Below the pieces are notes generated by a model that was given only the letters and a program-made list of their open reading frames with translations, was not told the DNA's origin and did no database searches. From the NCBI RefSeq assembly GCF_937875145.1, contig NZ_CALNCS010000005.1, positions 11,173 to 75,172 on the forward strand: a stretch of 64,000 nt of DNA. The letters are read 5' to 3'. The stretch is from Alkalibaculum bacchi. Lineage in GTDB: Bacteria; Bacillota; Clostridia; Eubacteriales; Alkalibacteraceae. The position numbers and the translations under genes were made by a program. Positions 16,940 to 26,228 of the stretch are shown in pieces (position 1 is the first letter of the stretch; the number at the start of each line of letters is the position of its first letter).

Positions 16940-19114
16940 TTATTTTAGCTTCAACTTCGCCAACGCATCCGCTAAAGCCGTATTAACCTCAGGCTGATCT
17001 TGATTATTCTTCTTTAGATATTTTTGTGCTTCTTTCTTTGTAATAGTCTTCTTCTCTGAATTCTTGCGCTTGTTAAAGGAACTTAATTTTTCCCTGTAGC
17101 CACATTTACAAGTAAAGATCTGACCTTCTCCTTGACCTTGTAGTGTAAGCCTTTTTTGGCACTGAGGGCATCTTGCGTTTGTGGTCTTGCTTATTCGTTT
17201 ACGTGTTCCACACTCTCGGTCTATACACACTAGGACCGTGCCAAACTTATCCTTTTGTTCTAGCATGTGTTTTGCGCAGTTAGGGCACTTTTCACCAGTA
17301 ATATTGTCGTGGACAAACTTACCCGTATCTGTTTTGATTTCCTGTATCATGTCTTTAGTATAAACTTTTATGTCCTCTATAAATTTCTTCTTTGCCAATT
17401 TTCCGTTTTTTATAGCATCTAATTTAAGTTCCCAAGTTCCCGTTAGGTCTGGAGATTTTAAATCTTCCGGTGCCAAATCTAAGAGCTGGCGCCCTTTACT
17501 AGTGGTAATAATATCTTTTCCCTTTTTTTCTACGTAGAATTTATGAAAGATCTTCTCAATAATATCCGCCCGAGTAGCTACTGTACCAAGGCCTCCTGTC
17601 TCGCCTAATACCTTTGCAATTTTGCTGTTTTTTTGGTCCATGTACTTTGCAGGGTTTTCCATGGCAGATAGAAGTGTTGCCTCGTTAAAAAGGGGAGGAG
17701 GTGATGTCTGACCTTGTACTTTATGAATACTCTTAATGTCAATAAAAGAATTTTCTTCTAGAGGGCGTAAAGATACCTCTTTGTTTTCTTGTAGATTCTG
17801 ATCTTTAGAGTACACCTCTTTCCAACCTAATTGAATAGGATGATTTCCTGTAGCTACAAAGATTTCACCACATACTTCAAGTTCAATGAGAAGCTGTTCG
17901 TATTTGTAAGGAGGAAATAATACAGAGAGAAAGCGCTTTACAACCAAATCAAATATCTTTCTTTCAGCATCAGAAAGGCTTGACAATATTACCTTTTCTT
18001 CCGTAGGGATAATGGCATGGTGATCGCTTACTTTGCTATTGTCTACAAAGTGTTTGCTTCCTTTAATTGGCATGTGGATCTGTCTTATAAAGGAGGAATA
18101 AGATTGTACTCTTACGGCATCTAGACGCTCCGACAATGTAGAGACCATATCTGTAGTCAAATATCTAGAATCTGTTCTAGGGTAGGTTAGTACCTTGTGA
18201 TTTTCATATAGTCGCTGGGCGATAGATAGGGTTTCCTTAGCAGAAAAATCAAATAATCTATTGGCATCTCTTTGTAATTCCGTTAGATCATAGAGGAGAG
18301 GTGAATAAGAAGATTTTTCCTTTGTATCTACTTTTATCACTTTTGCCTGAACTTGACCTTGAAATTTCCCTAGGAGATTTTGAAGTTTATTCTCGTCAAA
18401 GATTCGACTTTCATTTGTCTTTTGGTTTTTCCATAAAAAAGAGTTGCTGTTTGCGCTAAGCTCAACTTCCCAGTAATTCTTAGGAACAAAATCCTTTATT
18501 TCCTTTTCTCGTGTGGCGATTAAATTAAGGGTTGGAGTCTGTACCCGGCCACAGGAAAGCTGTGCGTTATATTTACACGTTAAGGCCCTTGTAGCATTTA
18601 TTCCTACAATCCAATCTGCTTCTGCTCTAGCTAAGGCAGAATAATATAAATTGTCGTAATTTCTACCATCCTTTAAGTGATTAAATCCATCTTTTATGGC
18701 CTTATCTGTAACAGAGGAGATCCACAAACGTTTCATAGGCTTTTGGCAGTGTGCTTTTTCAGTAATCCACCTAGCCACCAGTTCTCCTTCTCGACCAGCA
18801 TCTGTGGCTATAATGATTTCTGTAACATCCTTTCGGTTTAGTTGCTTTTTAACAGCGTGAAATTGTTTGTTGGATTTTTTTATGACGTCTAATTTAAACG
18901 GAGAAGGCATCATAGGCAAGTCTTCTATATTCCATGATTTATATTTTTCATCATATCTTTCAGGAGATGCTAATTCTACCAGATGTCCTAAGGCCCAAGT
19001 CACGATGTACTCATTTCCTTCTATAAATCCTTCACCCTTTTTATTGCATTTTAGTACTCTTGCTATATCACGACCTACAGAAGGTTTTTCTGCTAATACT
19101 AATTTTTTACTCAT
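16940..19114 (-). CDS. topB: DNA topoisomerase III
   Basis: Type IA topoisomerase that decatenates replication and recombination intermediates. The Toprim domain holds LAEKPSVGRDIA (Glu9) and DAGREGE (105-111); the active-site Tyr is in TYPRTDSR (about Y311). The C-terminus carries two zinc-ribbon-like modules: CPNC...CIDREC and CPQC...CKC (about 630-690). 724 residues is the normal length for the Firmicute TopB. Start ATG 19114 after GAAAGGA. A lone gene; the stop lies next to an inverse AGGTGGT block. Chromosomal TopB is common in Firmicutes, so it is not by itself a sign of an integrative element. Confidence 0.96.
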   Translation of the reverse strand: MSKKLVLAEKPSVGRDIARVLKCNKKGEGFIEGNEYIVTWALGHLVELASPERYDEKYKSWNIEDLPMMPSPFKLDVIKKSNKQFHAVKKQLNRKDVTEIIIATDAGREGELVARWITEKAHCQKPMKRLWISSVTDKAIKDGFNHLKDGRNYDNLYYSALARAEADWIVGINATRALTCKYNAQLSCGRVQTPTLNLIATREKEIKDFVPKNYWEVELSANSNSFLWKNQKTNESRIFDENKLQNLLGKFQGQVQAKVIKVDTKEKSSYSPLLYDLTELQRDANRLFDFSAKETLSIAQRLYENHKVLTYPRTDSRYLTTDMVSTLSERLDAVRVQSYSSFIRQIHMPIKGSKHFVDNSKVSDHHAIIPTEEKVILSSLSDAERKIFDLVVKRFLSVLFPPYKYEQLLIELEVCGEIFVATGNHPIQLGWKEVYSKDQNLQENKEVSLRPLEENSFIDIKSIHKVQGQTSPPPLFNEATLLSAMENPAKYMDQKNSKIAKVLGETGGLGTVATRADIIEKIFHKFYVEKKGKDIITTSKGRQLLDLAPEDLKSPDLTGTWELKLDAIKNGKLAKKKFIEDIKVYTKDMIQEIKTDTGKFVHDNITGEKCPNCAKHMLEQKDKFGTVLVCIDRECGTRKRISKTTNARCPQCQKRLTLQGQGEGQIFTCKCGYREKLSSFNKRKNSEKKTITKKEAQKYLKKNNQDQPEVNTALADALAKLKLK

Positions 19115-19166
19115 TGTAGTTTCCTTTCGACTTCATTCTATAGCTTAGTATACCACAATTAGATTG

Positions 19167-20273
19167 TTAATTATTGATGTCCTTCTGCGCTAATTGCAAT
19201 TTTATCTTGATCTGAAGCAAGGAAAATGCGATTAATGGAATCATTACGAAATTTACAAGGGTAATATATTGTAAAGCATTTAATAGCCTAAAGAAGAGCA
19301 AGGAATCTCTAACAGCAAAATGAGTACAGACAAATACAAGAGCAGAAAGAATGTAAATAACATATTTTCTTTGCTTTTGTGTTATGCCGTATGTCTTAAG
19401 AATGAGTAAAATTCCGTAAAAAGTGATACAGTATTTTAGAATCCAGCCCCCTACAGTTTGAAGCATAACGTATAGCTCTCCAAAGTCAAAAAATTGATAA
19501 AAGCTCACTAGTTGGGTCTGCAGTAATTTAGGATAATTCATGGTAATTGCTCGTTCTGGAGTAAAGGTCATGAGTATGCCCATTGCGGAGACGATTTCCA
19601 TCTGAATGAGATAGATGAGAGCGCTCACTACGGCTATAGTCATTTTGTTTCTCTTATCTTGTATATAGCTTAAATAAGGAAATACGATAGAAAGGTGCCC
19701 ATATAATCCTAATGTCTCTAGTATGCAGATGAGAAAGCCTTTTGTAATGCCGTTTTCAAAAATAGGAAATAAAAGCTCTACTTTCTTATCTGGGGTAGTT
19801 AAGGCACCTAAATTAATTCCTGCAATTGAGATGAGGATAATTCCCACGATAGAAATGGTTATTATAGCGGATATTTTTTTATTTACTACGTACATGGCTG
19901 GCAGGACAAAAAATAGCCCGTAATACCATTTAGGTGTTTCAATGCTCATATGATTATGCATAGCATCTGCTTCTACGCCAGCGCTTTCGATTAAAATTAA
20001 AAACGACGTCAGTATAAATAACCCTATGAAAACATTTCCTAGGGTTTCCCCAAATGCTATCCGATATATTTTGACTATATTTTTTTCTTCAGAGGATTTC
20101 CAAATTTTCATAAAGTATAGTCCAATTATTAAGATAAGTATTGAAGAGACGATGACCGCTACCCAGGTGTCCCTCCAACCATCTACTAAAAATATCCTAG
20201 GATAGGTTTTTAAAGAAATAATGCTGACAGACCATATGAGAAACATCAAGTGATAAGGATTAAATCGATCCAT
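19167..20273 (-). CDS. Spore germination receptor B subunit (GerAB/GerKB family)
   Basis: Integral membrane subunit of a GerA-type germinant receptor, in the spore inner membrane; related to APC transporters and thought to bind the germinant. 368 residues with about ten hydrophobic helices. It opens with FNPYHLMFLIWSVSIIS and contains the PKWYYGLFFVLPAMYVV segment typical of the family. It is divergent from its partner A and C genes at 20448-22966, with 174 bp between, instead of being the middle gene of the operon. ATG start with GAGGTAT just upstream. A/B/C together make one complete receptor. Confidence 0.88.
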   Translation of the reverse strand: MDRFNPYHLMFLIWSVSIISLKTYPRIFLVDGWRDTWVAVIVSSILILIIGLYFMKIWKSSEEKNIVKIYRIAFGETLGNVFIGLFILTSFLILIESAGVEADAMHNHMSIETPKWYYGLFFVLPAMYVVNKKISAIITISIVGIILISIAGINLGALTTPDKKVELLFPIFENGITKGFLICILETLGLYGHLSIVFPYLSYIQDKRNKMTIAVVSALIYLIQMEIVSAMGILMTFTPERAITMNYPKLLQTQLVSFYQFFDFGELYVMLQTVGGWILKYCITFYGILLILKTYGITQKQRKYVIYILSALVFVCTHFAVRDSLLFFRLLNALQYITLVNFVMIPLIAFSLLQIKIKLQLAQKDINN

Positions 20274-20447
20274 AATTGATACCTCTTATTTAATATTGAG
20301 CTACTTATTGTGTAATTAAAATGCATCAGCTGTGCCCTAAGGAGATTATTGCCATGGTAAGCTTGAATCATACTACTATTTTTCGTTTTATCGAATAAAA
20401 AAAGAATATCTTCAAAAACTAAAAAGTGTATGGAATGAGGTGATTAG

Positions 20448-21860
20448 ATGGATTTGAGTTTAGAAGTATTGCAACAGAAACTGAACAATAGTTCAGATGT
20501 AATCTACCGCAAGATTTATTGTCAAGACGAGTTGATTACGATAGTGGGAATAGAAAATATGATAGATGGCACAAAACTCAGTCAGTACATTATCGAGCCC
20601 TTGTTAAATTATAATAAACCAATCTCTGATGTAGAAACCTTGTGCAGGGAATCTATACTCGCTAACCCAGCGTCGGAAGTAAGTTCTATAGAAGAAGCTT
20701 TTGAGCACCTCTCTAGTGGGTGTGTACTCTTATTCTTTACTTCTTATACGGAGGTCATCCATTGCAATGTAGCTGGTTTTGCCAAAAGATCAGTAGATAT
20801 TCCTACATCAGAGGCTACTGTAAAAGGGCCTCGAGAAGGCTTCTCAGAAGATATTCAAGACAATCTCTCCCTTATTCGCCGAAGATTAAAGACATCAGAC
20901 ATGAAGGCAGAAAAATTTAAATTAGGAAAGAAGTCTCTAACATCCTGCTATATGCTTTATATAGAAGGAACTGCACCAGCGGAAGTGGTAAAATACGTGC
21001 GAGAAAAGATTGAAGACGTTGCCATTAGTAGAGATTATATCTTTTACTCTAATAATATTGAGGAATCCCTCAAGGCGAAGGGTACGGCATTTGATACAGT
21101 AGGCTATTCTGAGAAGCCAGACATCTGTGCACAAAAGATCAGCGAAGGCCGCATCATCATGCTAGTAGATGGAAGCTCTAATGTAGCTATCGTTCCTTAT
21201 TTTTTTAACGATTCCTTTCAGGTTACAGATGATTATACTATGAATAAATATATGGCAAATACCGCTAGGTTCTTGCGATTTATCTCCTTTTGGGCAGCTA
21301 CATTAGCACCAGGAATCTATATTGCTTTGGTTACCCATCATTTTCGGTTAATACCAACGATCCTCTTGTTTAAACTGGCAATGTACCGCGCTGTAGTGCC
21401 TGTACCCACCATTATAGAGCTCATAATTATGATAGGATTTTTTCAGATCCTTCGAGAAGCTGCTGTGCGATTACCTCAACCTATTGGTTCTACTTTAAGT
21501 ATTATCGGTGCCTTAATATTAGGAGATGCGGCAGTGGCGTCGGGCTTAGCCTCCCAAATTACCGTTGTAGTTGTAGGAATTACATCTATATGCTCTTATC
21601 TTGTGCCGAAGCTGTATATTGCAATTTTTTACTGGAATACGCTCATAGTAATTTTATCCGCCCTCTTAGGATTGCCAGGTTTCTATACAGGCTTTGTCAT
21701 GCTCATTGCCCATATGGCAGATTTAAATACAGTGGGATATCCTTATGCTAATCCAATAGCAACTAGGAGCGTGCTTAAGTACCAAGATCTTATTTATAGG
21801 GGGACTTTAAATGAAATAGGGAATCCCATATTTTTTGATGAGGGGGGTGAGAACGAATGA
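20448..21860 (+). CDS. Spore germination receptor A subunit (GerAA/GerKA family)
   Basis: Subunit A of a GerA-type receptor. A hydrophilic N-terminal half (1-270) is followed by a membrane half with four to five helices. Family marks: the VKGPREGFSEDIQDNLSLIRRRL stretch (about 124-146; typical GPRxGFxE), SEKPDICAQKISEGR, the VDGSS...PYFFNDSFQ region (about 240-258) and LPQPIGSTLSIIGALILGDAAV (about 344-365). Start ATG with GAGGTG upstream. Its TGA overlaps the ATG of the C gene (ATGA), so A and C are coupled; the B gene is divergent. A SigG promoter is expected, but no convincing one was identified. Confidence 0.9.
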   Translation: MDLSLEVLQQKLNNSSDVIYRKIYCQDELITIVGIENMIDGTKLSQYIIEPLLNYNKPISDVETLCRESILANPASEVSSIEEAFEHLSSGCVLLFFTSYTEVIHCNVAGFAKRSVDIPTSEATVKGPREGFSEDIQDNLSLIRRRLKTSDMKAEKFKLGKKSLTSCYMLYIEGTAPAEVVKYVREKIEDVAISRDYIFYSNNIEESLKAKGTAFDTVGYSEKPDICAQKISEGRIIMLVDGSSNVAIVPYFFNDSFQVTDDYTMNKYMANTARFLRFISFWAATLAPGIYIALVTHHFRLIPTILLFKLAMYRAVVPVPTIIELIIMIGFFQILREAAVRLPQPIGSTLSIIGALILGDAAVASGLASQITVVVVGITSICSYLVPKLYIAIFYWNTLIVILSALLGLPGFYTGFVMLIAHMADLNTVGYPYANPIATRSVLKYQDLIYRGTLNEIGNPIFFDEGGENE

Positions 21861-22966
21861 AGAAAAGGTTATTATATATTATGCTCACCTTTTCTCTTGT
21901 TTTCAGTGGATGCTATGGCTATAAAGACATGAATAAGGTAAATTTTGTCGCCTCAGGATTAATTGACGAAGATGAATCGGGTAATGTAATCCTTTATAGT
22001 GAGGTGTTTTCTGGTGATAGAGGCAATACTACCCAAGGTGCTACAAGCAAGCGAATAGTCCTTGAAGGAAGAGGAGCTACTATAAATCAAGCGTTCTATA
22101 CTATGCAAAGGTCGTCCACTTACCCCATGGCCTACGATGTAATGAAGGCCCTTATATTTACAGAGAGACTAGCGAAGCATGGTCTTACAGATCATTTAGA
22201 TACGATACTTCGAAATCAAAAGCCTACAATAAAAATATTTGCCTTTATATTAGAAGGAGATCCTGTAGAATTTTTAAGTACTCGTCTTCAAGATGAACAG
22301 TTTACCGGGATATTTTTAGAAGATATGATGGTCATGCAGAAGGATCAGCAAGAGATTTTGCCCATACGCCTCAATGAGTTTTATAATGAGCGGATACAAT
22401 CTGGAAGAATAAGCCTCCTTCCTACCGTTGCACTATGTCAGGAACCAGAAGAAAAGAGAATTACTACGACAGGAGCAGCTATACTAAAGGAGGATAAAAT
22501 GGTGGGAAAATTAGATACTAAAGAGCTAGCAGTTTACCAGTCCATGATCAATAATATTAAAGAAAGCAATCTCACCATAGAAAATCCAGAAGATAGCGGC
22601 CATTTGATCTCACTTCTAATTTTAAAAAATAAGGCAAAACAAGATATTGAGTACGATGGAGAAAAGGTCATCTTAAAAATGCAGATAGACTTGCTCACAT
22701 CTATTATGGGGATAGAAGGTAATACTAAAATAATGGATAAGGAAAAAGAAATTGTTGAGGCAGCGTCTAAGGAAGTGGAAAAGAGAGGAAAGGAGTTGTT
22801 TTATAAGTTCCAAGAACAAAATATTGACCTCTTTCACATAGGGACGGATCTTAGTCGAAAATACCCAAATGTTCATGTGCCAAATATTTTAGAAAATGCA
22901 GAAATTGAATTAGATGTGCAAGTTAGAATAGAATCTAGTCAGAATATTACAGATTTTCAGCGATAA
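21857..22966 (+). CDS. Spore germination receptor C subunit (GerAC/GerKC lipoprotein)
   Basis: Lipoprotein subunit of the receptor, anchored on the outer face of the spore inner membrane. Signal peptide with lipobox VFSGC (Cys at about 19). The following YGYKDMNKVNFVASGLIDED is the family N-terminal pattern, where GC is usually followed by (W/Y)D..E. The Ger(x)C C-terminal domain covers about 210-365. 369 residues, normal length. Overlaps the A gene by 4 bp. No terminator was found before proA. Confidence 0.9.
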   Translation: MKKRLLYIMLTFSLVFSGCYGYKDMNKVNFVASGLIDEDESGNVILYSEVFSGDRGNTTQGATSKRIVLEGRGATINQAFYTMQRSSTYPMAYDVMKALIFTERLAKHGLTDHLDTILRNQKPTIKIFAFILEGDPVEFLSTRLQDEQFTGIFLEDMMVMQKDQQEILPIRLNEFYNERIQSGRISLLPTVALCQEPEEKRITTTGAAILKEDKMVGKLDTKELAVYQSMINNIKESNLTIENPEDSGHLISLLILKNKAKQDIEYDGEKVILKMQIDLLTSIMGIEGNTKIMDKEKEIVEAASKEVEKRGKELFYKFQEQNIDLFHIGTDLSRKYPNVHVPNILENAEIELDVQVRIESSQNITDFQR

Positions 22967-23065
22967 TTCATAAAATAGTGAAATACAGCGAATGGCTTTT
23001 CTCTTGCATAAAAAATACCCCTATAGTATTATTATACTAATCAGTTTATACATGAGGGCAAGCTC

Positions 23066-23097
23066 CTGCTTTAAGTCTTAAAGTAGGAGCCTTACTC
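23066..23097 (+). promoter_or_regulatory. Leader hairpin upstream of proA
   Basis: Stem GCTCCTGCTTTA / TAAAGTAGGAGC with a 5-base loop and one G-U pair. No T run follows, so it is not a classical terminator. It may be a leader structure of proA or a weak terminator for gerC. Confidence 0.35.
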
Positions 23098-23139
23098 TAT
23101 AGTAATGAGTGAAAAATTAAGGATTGGTAGGTGTTAAAT

Positions 23140-24435
23140 ATGAGTACATATGAAGCGGCAAGTAAAGCCAAAAGGGCATCAATAGATTTAGCAGCATGTG
23201 ATACGGATTGCAAAGATAAAGCTTTGCTTGAAATAGCAAGTGAACTCAAAAGCAGGATGAAAGATGTTTTACAGGCAAATGCAGAGGATCTGGAAAGAAG
23301 TGAAAAAGAGAACTTGCCTGCACCACTTCTAAAGAGGTTAAAATTTGATGAAAGCAAGATTATGGACGTTATTGCTGGTATTGAAAGTTTGAGAAAACTG
23401 CCAGAGCCTGTTGGAAAGACTCTTGCGTCTACTGCCTTAGATACGGATTTAGAATTATATAAAGTTAGTTGCCCTATTGGGGTTATTGGGGTTATTTTTG
23501 AATCAAGACCAGATGCGTTAGTTCAAATTTCTACTCTTTGTTTAAAAAGTGGAAATGCGGTTATCTTAAAGGGGGGGAGCGAAGCCCACAATACGAACCG
23601 AATTTTATGGGAAATCATTAAAACAGCTACAGAAAGAGCTGGTCTGCCAAAAGGATGGATTCAGCTTATTGAAACGCGAGAAGACGTGAATGCTATGTTA
23701 AAGTTAGATGACTATATTGATTTGATTATACCAAGAGGGTCCAATGAGTTCGTAAAATGGATTATGGAAAACTCCAATATCCCTGTATTAGGTCATGCAG
23801 ATGGTATTTGCCACGCTTATGTAGATGAAAACGCAGATTTAGATATGGCTGTAAATGTAGTCTTAGACTCAAAGACCCAATACGTAGCCGTATGCAATGC
23901 AACAGAGACATTACTTGTCCACGCTAATATTGCTAAAAGATTTTTGCCACTTCTTAAAAAAGGGATGGAAGCAAAAAACGTAGAGCTAGTAGGGGACGAA
24001 AGAGTGCGAGAGTTTATCCCTGTAGGTGTAGCTACGGAAGAAGATTGGGAGACGGAGTATTTAGATTATAAGTTGTCTATAAAAATTGTAGACAGTTTGT
24101 TAGAAGCGATTGAACACATTAACACCTATAGTTCTGGTCATACGGAAGCTATTATTACAGAGGACAAGGAACGGGTAGAAACCTTTATGAATTTAGTAGA
24201 CTCTGGTAATGTCTTTTGGAATTGCTCCACTAGATTTAGTGATGGATTCCGCTATGGATTTGGCGCAGAAGTAGGTATTAGCACCAATAAAATCCACGCT
24301 AGGGGACCTGTAGGCTTAGAAGGTCTTTTAATTTACAAATATAAGATGATTGGACATGGTAATATTGTAGGAGATTATGAAAGCCATAAAAGGACCTACA
24401 AGCATACGAAATTAGATAAAGAATTTAAGCTCTAA
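23140..24435 (+). CDS. proA: Gamma-glutamyl phosphate reductase
   Basis: Second step of proline synthesis from glutamate. ALDH-superfamily protein: GVIGVIFESRPDALVQI (about 110-126), KGGSEA near 142, the catalytic Cys in VAVCNATETLLV (about 254), and SSGHTEAI and NCSTRFSDGFRYGFGAEVGIST near the C-terminus. The start is placed at ATG 23140, with TAGGTG 7 bp upstream; GTG 23131 three codons earlier is a possible alternative. Usually proA sits beside proB; here it stands alone, and proC is 15 kb away on the other strand. A strong terminator follows. Confidence 0.95.
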   Translation: MSTYEAASKAKRASIDLAACDTDCKDKALLEIASELKSRMKDVLQANAEDLERSEKENLPAPLLKRLKFDESKIMDVIAGIESLRKLPEPVGKTLASTALDTDLELYKVSCPIGVIGVIFESRPDALVQISTLCLKSGNAVILKGGSEAHNTNRILWEIIKTATERAGLPKGWIQLIETREDVNAMLKLDDYIDLIIPRGSNEFVKWIMENSNIPVLGHADGICHAYVDENADLDMAVNVVLDSKTQYVAVCNATETLLVHANIAKRFLPLLKKGMEAKNVELVGDERVREFIPVGVATEEDWETEYLDYKLSIKIVDSLLEAIEHINTYSSGHTEAIITEDKERVETFMNLVDSGNVFWNCSTRFSDGFRYGFGAEVGISTNKIHARGPVGLEGLLIYKYKMIGHGNIVGDYESHKRTYKHTKLDKEFKL

Positions 24436-24451
24436 ACAAAATAGACTATAT

Positions 24452-24490
24452 AAAAAAAGTTATCTCATTAAAAATGAGATAACTTTTTTT
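24452..24490 (+). terminator. Rho-independent terminator of proA
   Basis: AAGTTATCTCATT / AATGAGATAACTT stem with A-run and T-run on the two sides and a 3-base loop. Confidence 0.93.
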
Positions 24491-24715
24491 AGCGGCGAGC
24501 GATCAGCTATCAGGATCGGGTATTCCTTTTGGGTCAACAATGTGCCTTCGGCACTTAAAGAGACGCACGAATCAAACATTAGCTAACTACTCAGTCATTC
24601 TTGAGCACAGCGAAGAATCTTCACCTCTAAACCGACTCAAAAGGAATACTCCAAAGCTGGTGACTAGAGACTAATGACTGAAAGTGCCAAGGGCACTTTC
24701 CTGTCATATTTCTGC
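24491..24715. repeat. Composite repeat downstream of proA
   Basis: Contains GGTATTCCTTTTGGGTCAAC (24518-24537, inverse of the GACCCAAAAGGAATACC block), hairpin GTGCCTTCGGCAC (24542-24554), a decayed CAGTCATTCTTGAGCACAGCGAAGAATC (24590s), the forward ACTCAAAAGGAATACTCC block, heptamers GCTGGTG, ACTAGAG, ACTAATG, ACTGAAA (24656-24683) and hairpin GAAAGTGCCAAGGGCACTTTC (24681-24700). The two GGAATAC blocks are inverted relative to each other. Confidence 0.5.
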
Positions 24716-24859
24716 CACAATCTTTGACTATAATCATCTCAAAGAAAGAAATAGAAAGGATGATTAGAGTAATCATAAACCGATATGTAAATAAGAAAAT
24801 AGATGAAAAGACGTATCCAAGAACGAAAAAGGTTCTTAACAAATACGAGGAGTGATAAT

Positions 24860-25093
24860 ATGATGGGTAGAGGATTTTATGCAAATGGAGCTTGTTTTGC
24901 TGGTGGAGGCTTATGGGGCTCACTTATGATGTTAGGCTTATTTTTGCTAACAGCTGCATTGGTCATCTGGGCTGTAAAAATATTTACATCAAAGGATCAT
25001 CAAATGATAGAGGAATTAAAAATGAAGTTTGTTTTAGGAGAGATTACAGAAGAAGAATATCTAAAGAAAAAAGAAGTATTAAAAAGAAAGTGA
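24860..25093 (+). CDS. Small SHOCT-domain membrane protein
   Basis: 77 residues from ATG 24860, which has GAGGAG upstream; the frame stays open to 24803 without a better start. A Gly-rich N-terminus and one transmembrane helix (about 18-38, LWGSLMMLGLFLLTAALVIW) are followed by a C-terminal SHOCT motif, MIEELKMKFVLGEITEEEY (about 49-67). SHOCT tails are oligomerisation modules of unknown specific function. Such genes often lie near two-component systems, as here (25536-27570). Confidence 0.75.
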   Translation: MMGRGFYANGACFAGGGLWGSLMMLGLFLLTAALVIWAVKIFTSKDHQMIEELKMKFVLGEITEEEYLKKKEVLKRK

Positions 25094-25103
25094 GTGGATT
25101 GGA

Positions 25104-25316
25104 TTGAAAAAAGGAATTGTTTTATTGATTATTGTGGGTTTCTTGTTCATGGCTACAGGAATTGTGGGAAGCGTACTAATTCAAAATTCCTTAGAAGATA
25201 TGGTTCAATCAACCGAAAATGAAGAATATGAAGTAAGTGGGGGTACAGGAAGAGGAAGGCAAGGTATGGGAATGCAATACTTTAGAAATAATGAAGACTG
25301 CCCCTATTATAATTAA
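25104..25316 (+). CDS. Small membrane protein of unknown function
   Basis: 70 residues from a TTG start at 25104, 10 bp after the SHOCT gene, probably in the same transcript. One N-terminal hydrophobic helix (about 4-27), then an acidic stretch and a Gly/Arg/Met-rich tail ending CPYYN. Might be an exported or anchored peptide linked to the adjacent sensor system. No family was recognised and the ribosome-binding site is weak. Confidence 0.5.
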   Translation: MKKGIVLLIIVGFLFMATGIVGSVLIQNSLEDMVQSTENEEYEVSGGTGRGRQGMGMQYFRNNEDCPYYN

Positions 25317-25354
25317 CTAAAAAGTACAAAGTTAATTAGTCGCTTACGAAAAAC

Positions 25355-25426
25355 CTTATAAGTTGTAATGTTGGAAGTGAAAACAATTGTTTTAACATAG
25401 AACTTACAACGTACAACTTAGAACTA
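25355..25426. repeat. Period-7 array AGAACTT/ACAACGT and its inverse
   Basis: Heptamers AGAACTT, ACAACGT, ACAACTT, AGAACTA at 25399-25426. An inverse relative (TTATAAGTTGTAATGTT) lies about 25 bp upstream, so the region folds back. The same array occurs at 36379-36406 and 38525-38552. Confidence 0.6.
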
Positions 25427-25477
25427 AAGCGCCTCATGGCGCTTTAAAAAAGGCAACCTTAAAGGTTGTCCTTTTCT
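25426..25477 (+). terminator. Two hairpins, the second terminator-like
   Basis: AAAGCGCC TCAT GGCGCTTT (25426-25445) is followed by AAGGCAACC / GGTTGTCCTTTT (25450-25477). The second has a T-rich end and probably terminates the SHOCT operon. Confidence 0.55.
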
Positions 25478-25535
25478 AGTTATAGAGTTAAACTTAAAAT
25501 TAAGATATAATCTAATACAGTGAGAGGAGCTTTTT

Positions 25536-26228
25536 ATGTACAATGTCCTTGTGGTAGAAGATGAAAAGGAGATACAAGAGATTATTAGTAAATACCTAAC
25601 TCGTGAAGGATATCATGTTTACTCTGCTGACGATGGAATCAATGCTTTAGCTATTTTTTATGATCAAAGAATAGATATCGTGATTCTAGATATTATGATG
25701 CCAGGTATAGATGGATTTGAGGTTTTAGAAGAGATCAGAAAGGTATCTCAAATTCCTATTATTATGCTGACGGCAAAGCAGGAAGAGGTAGATCGGCTTC
25801 AGGGTTTTGATCTTGGGGCAGATGACTATGTTATAAAGCCATTTAGCCCGAGGGAATTGATGAAGAGAGTTCATGTGCTTATTAAGCGGGTGTACTCCCA
25901 TAAAGAGCGTGAGCATATTCTTCATATCCATCCTTTTGAATTACATGTGGACAGCCATAAATTATTTAAAGGTAAAATGGAAATACCAATTACTTCCATG
26001 GAATTTAATTTACTATATGTATTTTTTCATAATGTGGGCATGGTTTTATCTAGAGATCAACTTATTGAAAAAGCTCTCGGAAATGATTATGAGGGGTATG
26101 ATAGAAGCATTGATACGTATATTAAGAGAATACGCCATAAGATAGAAGAGGATTCTAAAAATCCTCAGTATCTAAAGACTAGGTATGGTGCAGGTTATGT
26201 ATTCGAAGGAAATGAACATGAGCATTAA
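25536..26228 (+). CDS. OmpR/PhoB-family response regulator
   Basis: 230-residue DNA-binding regulator. The receiver domain (1-115) has the acidic pair EDE (8-10), phospho-acceptor Asp in VILDIMMPG (about 53), Thr in LTAK (about 80) and Lys in IKPF (about 103). The C-terminal winged helix ends in the typical RSIDTYIKRIRHKIEEDSKNPQYLKTRYGAGYVF. ATG start after GAGAGGAG. Paired with the histidine kinase that begins inside its last codons. Confidence 0.93.
   Translation: MYNVLVVEDEKEIQEIISKYLTREGYHVYSADDGINALAIFYDQRIDIVILDIMMPGIDGFEVLEEIRKVSQIPIIMLTAKQEEVDRLQGFDLGADDYVIKPFSPRELMKRVHVLIKRVYSHKEREHILHIHPFELHVDSHKLFKGKMEIPITSMEFNLLYVFFHNVGMVLSRDQLIEKALGNDYEGYDRSIDTYIKRIRHKIEEDSKNPQYLKTRYGAGYVFEGNEHEH

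Noticed and set aside
23066..23097. Rho-independent terminator between gerC and proA
   Set aside because: The hairpin is good but no T run follows, so it is listed only as a leader hairpin.
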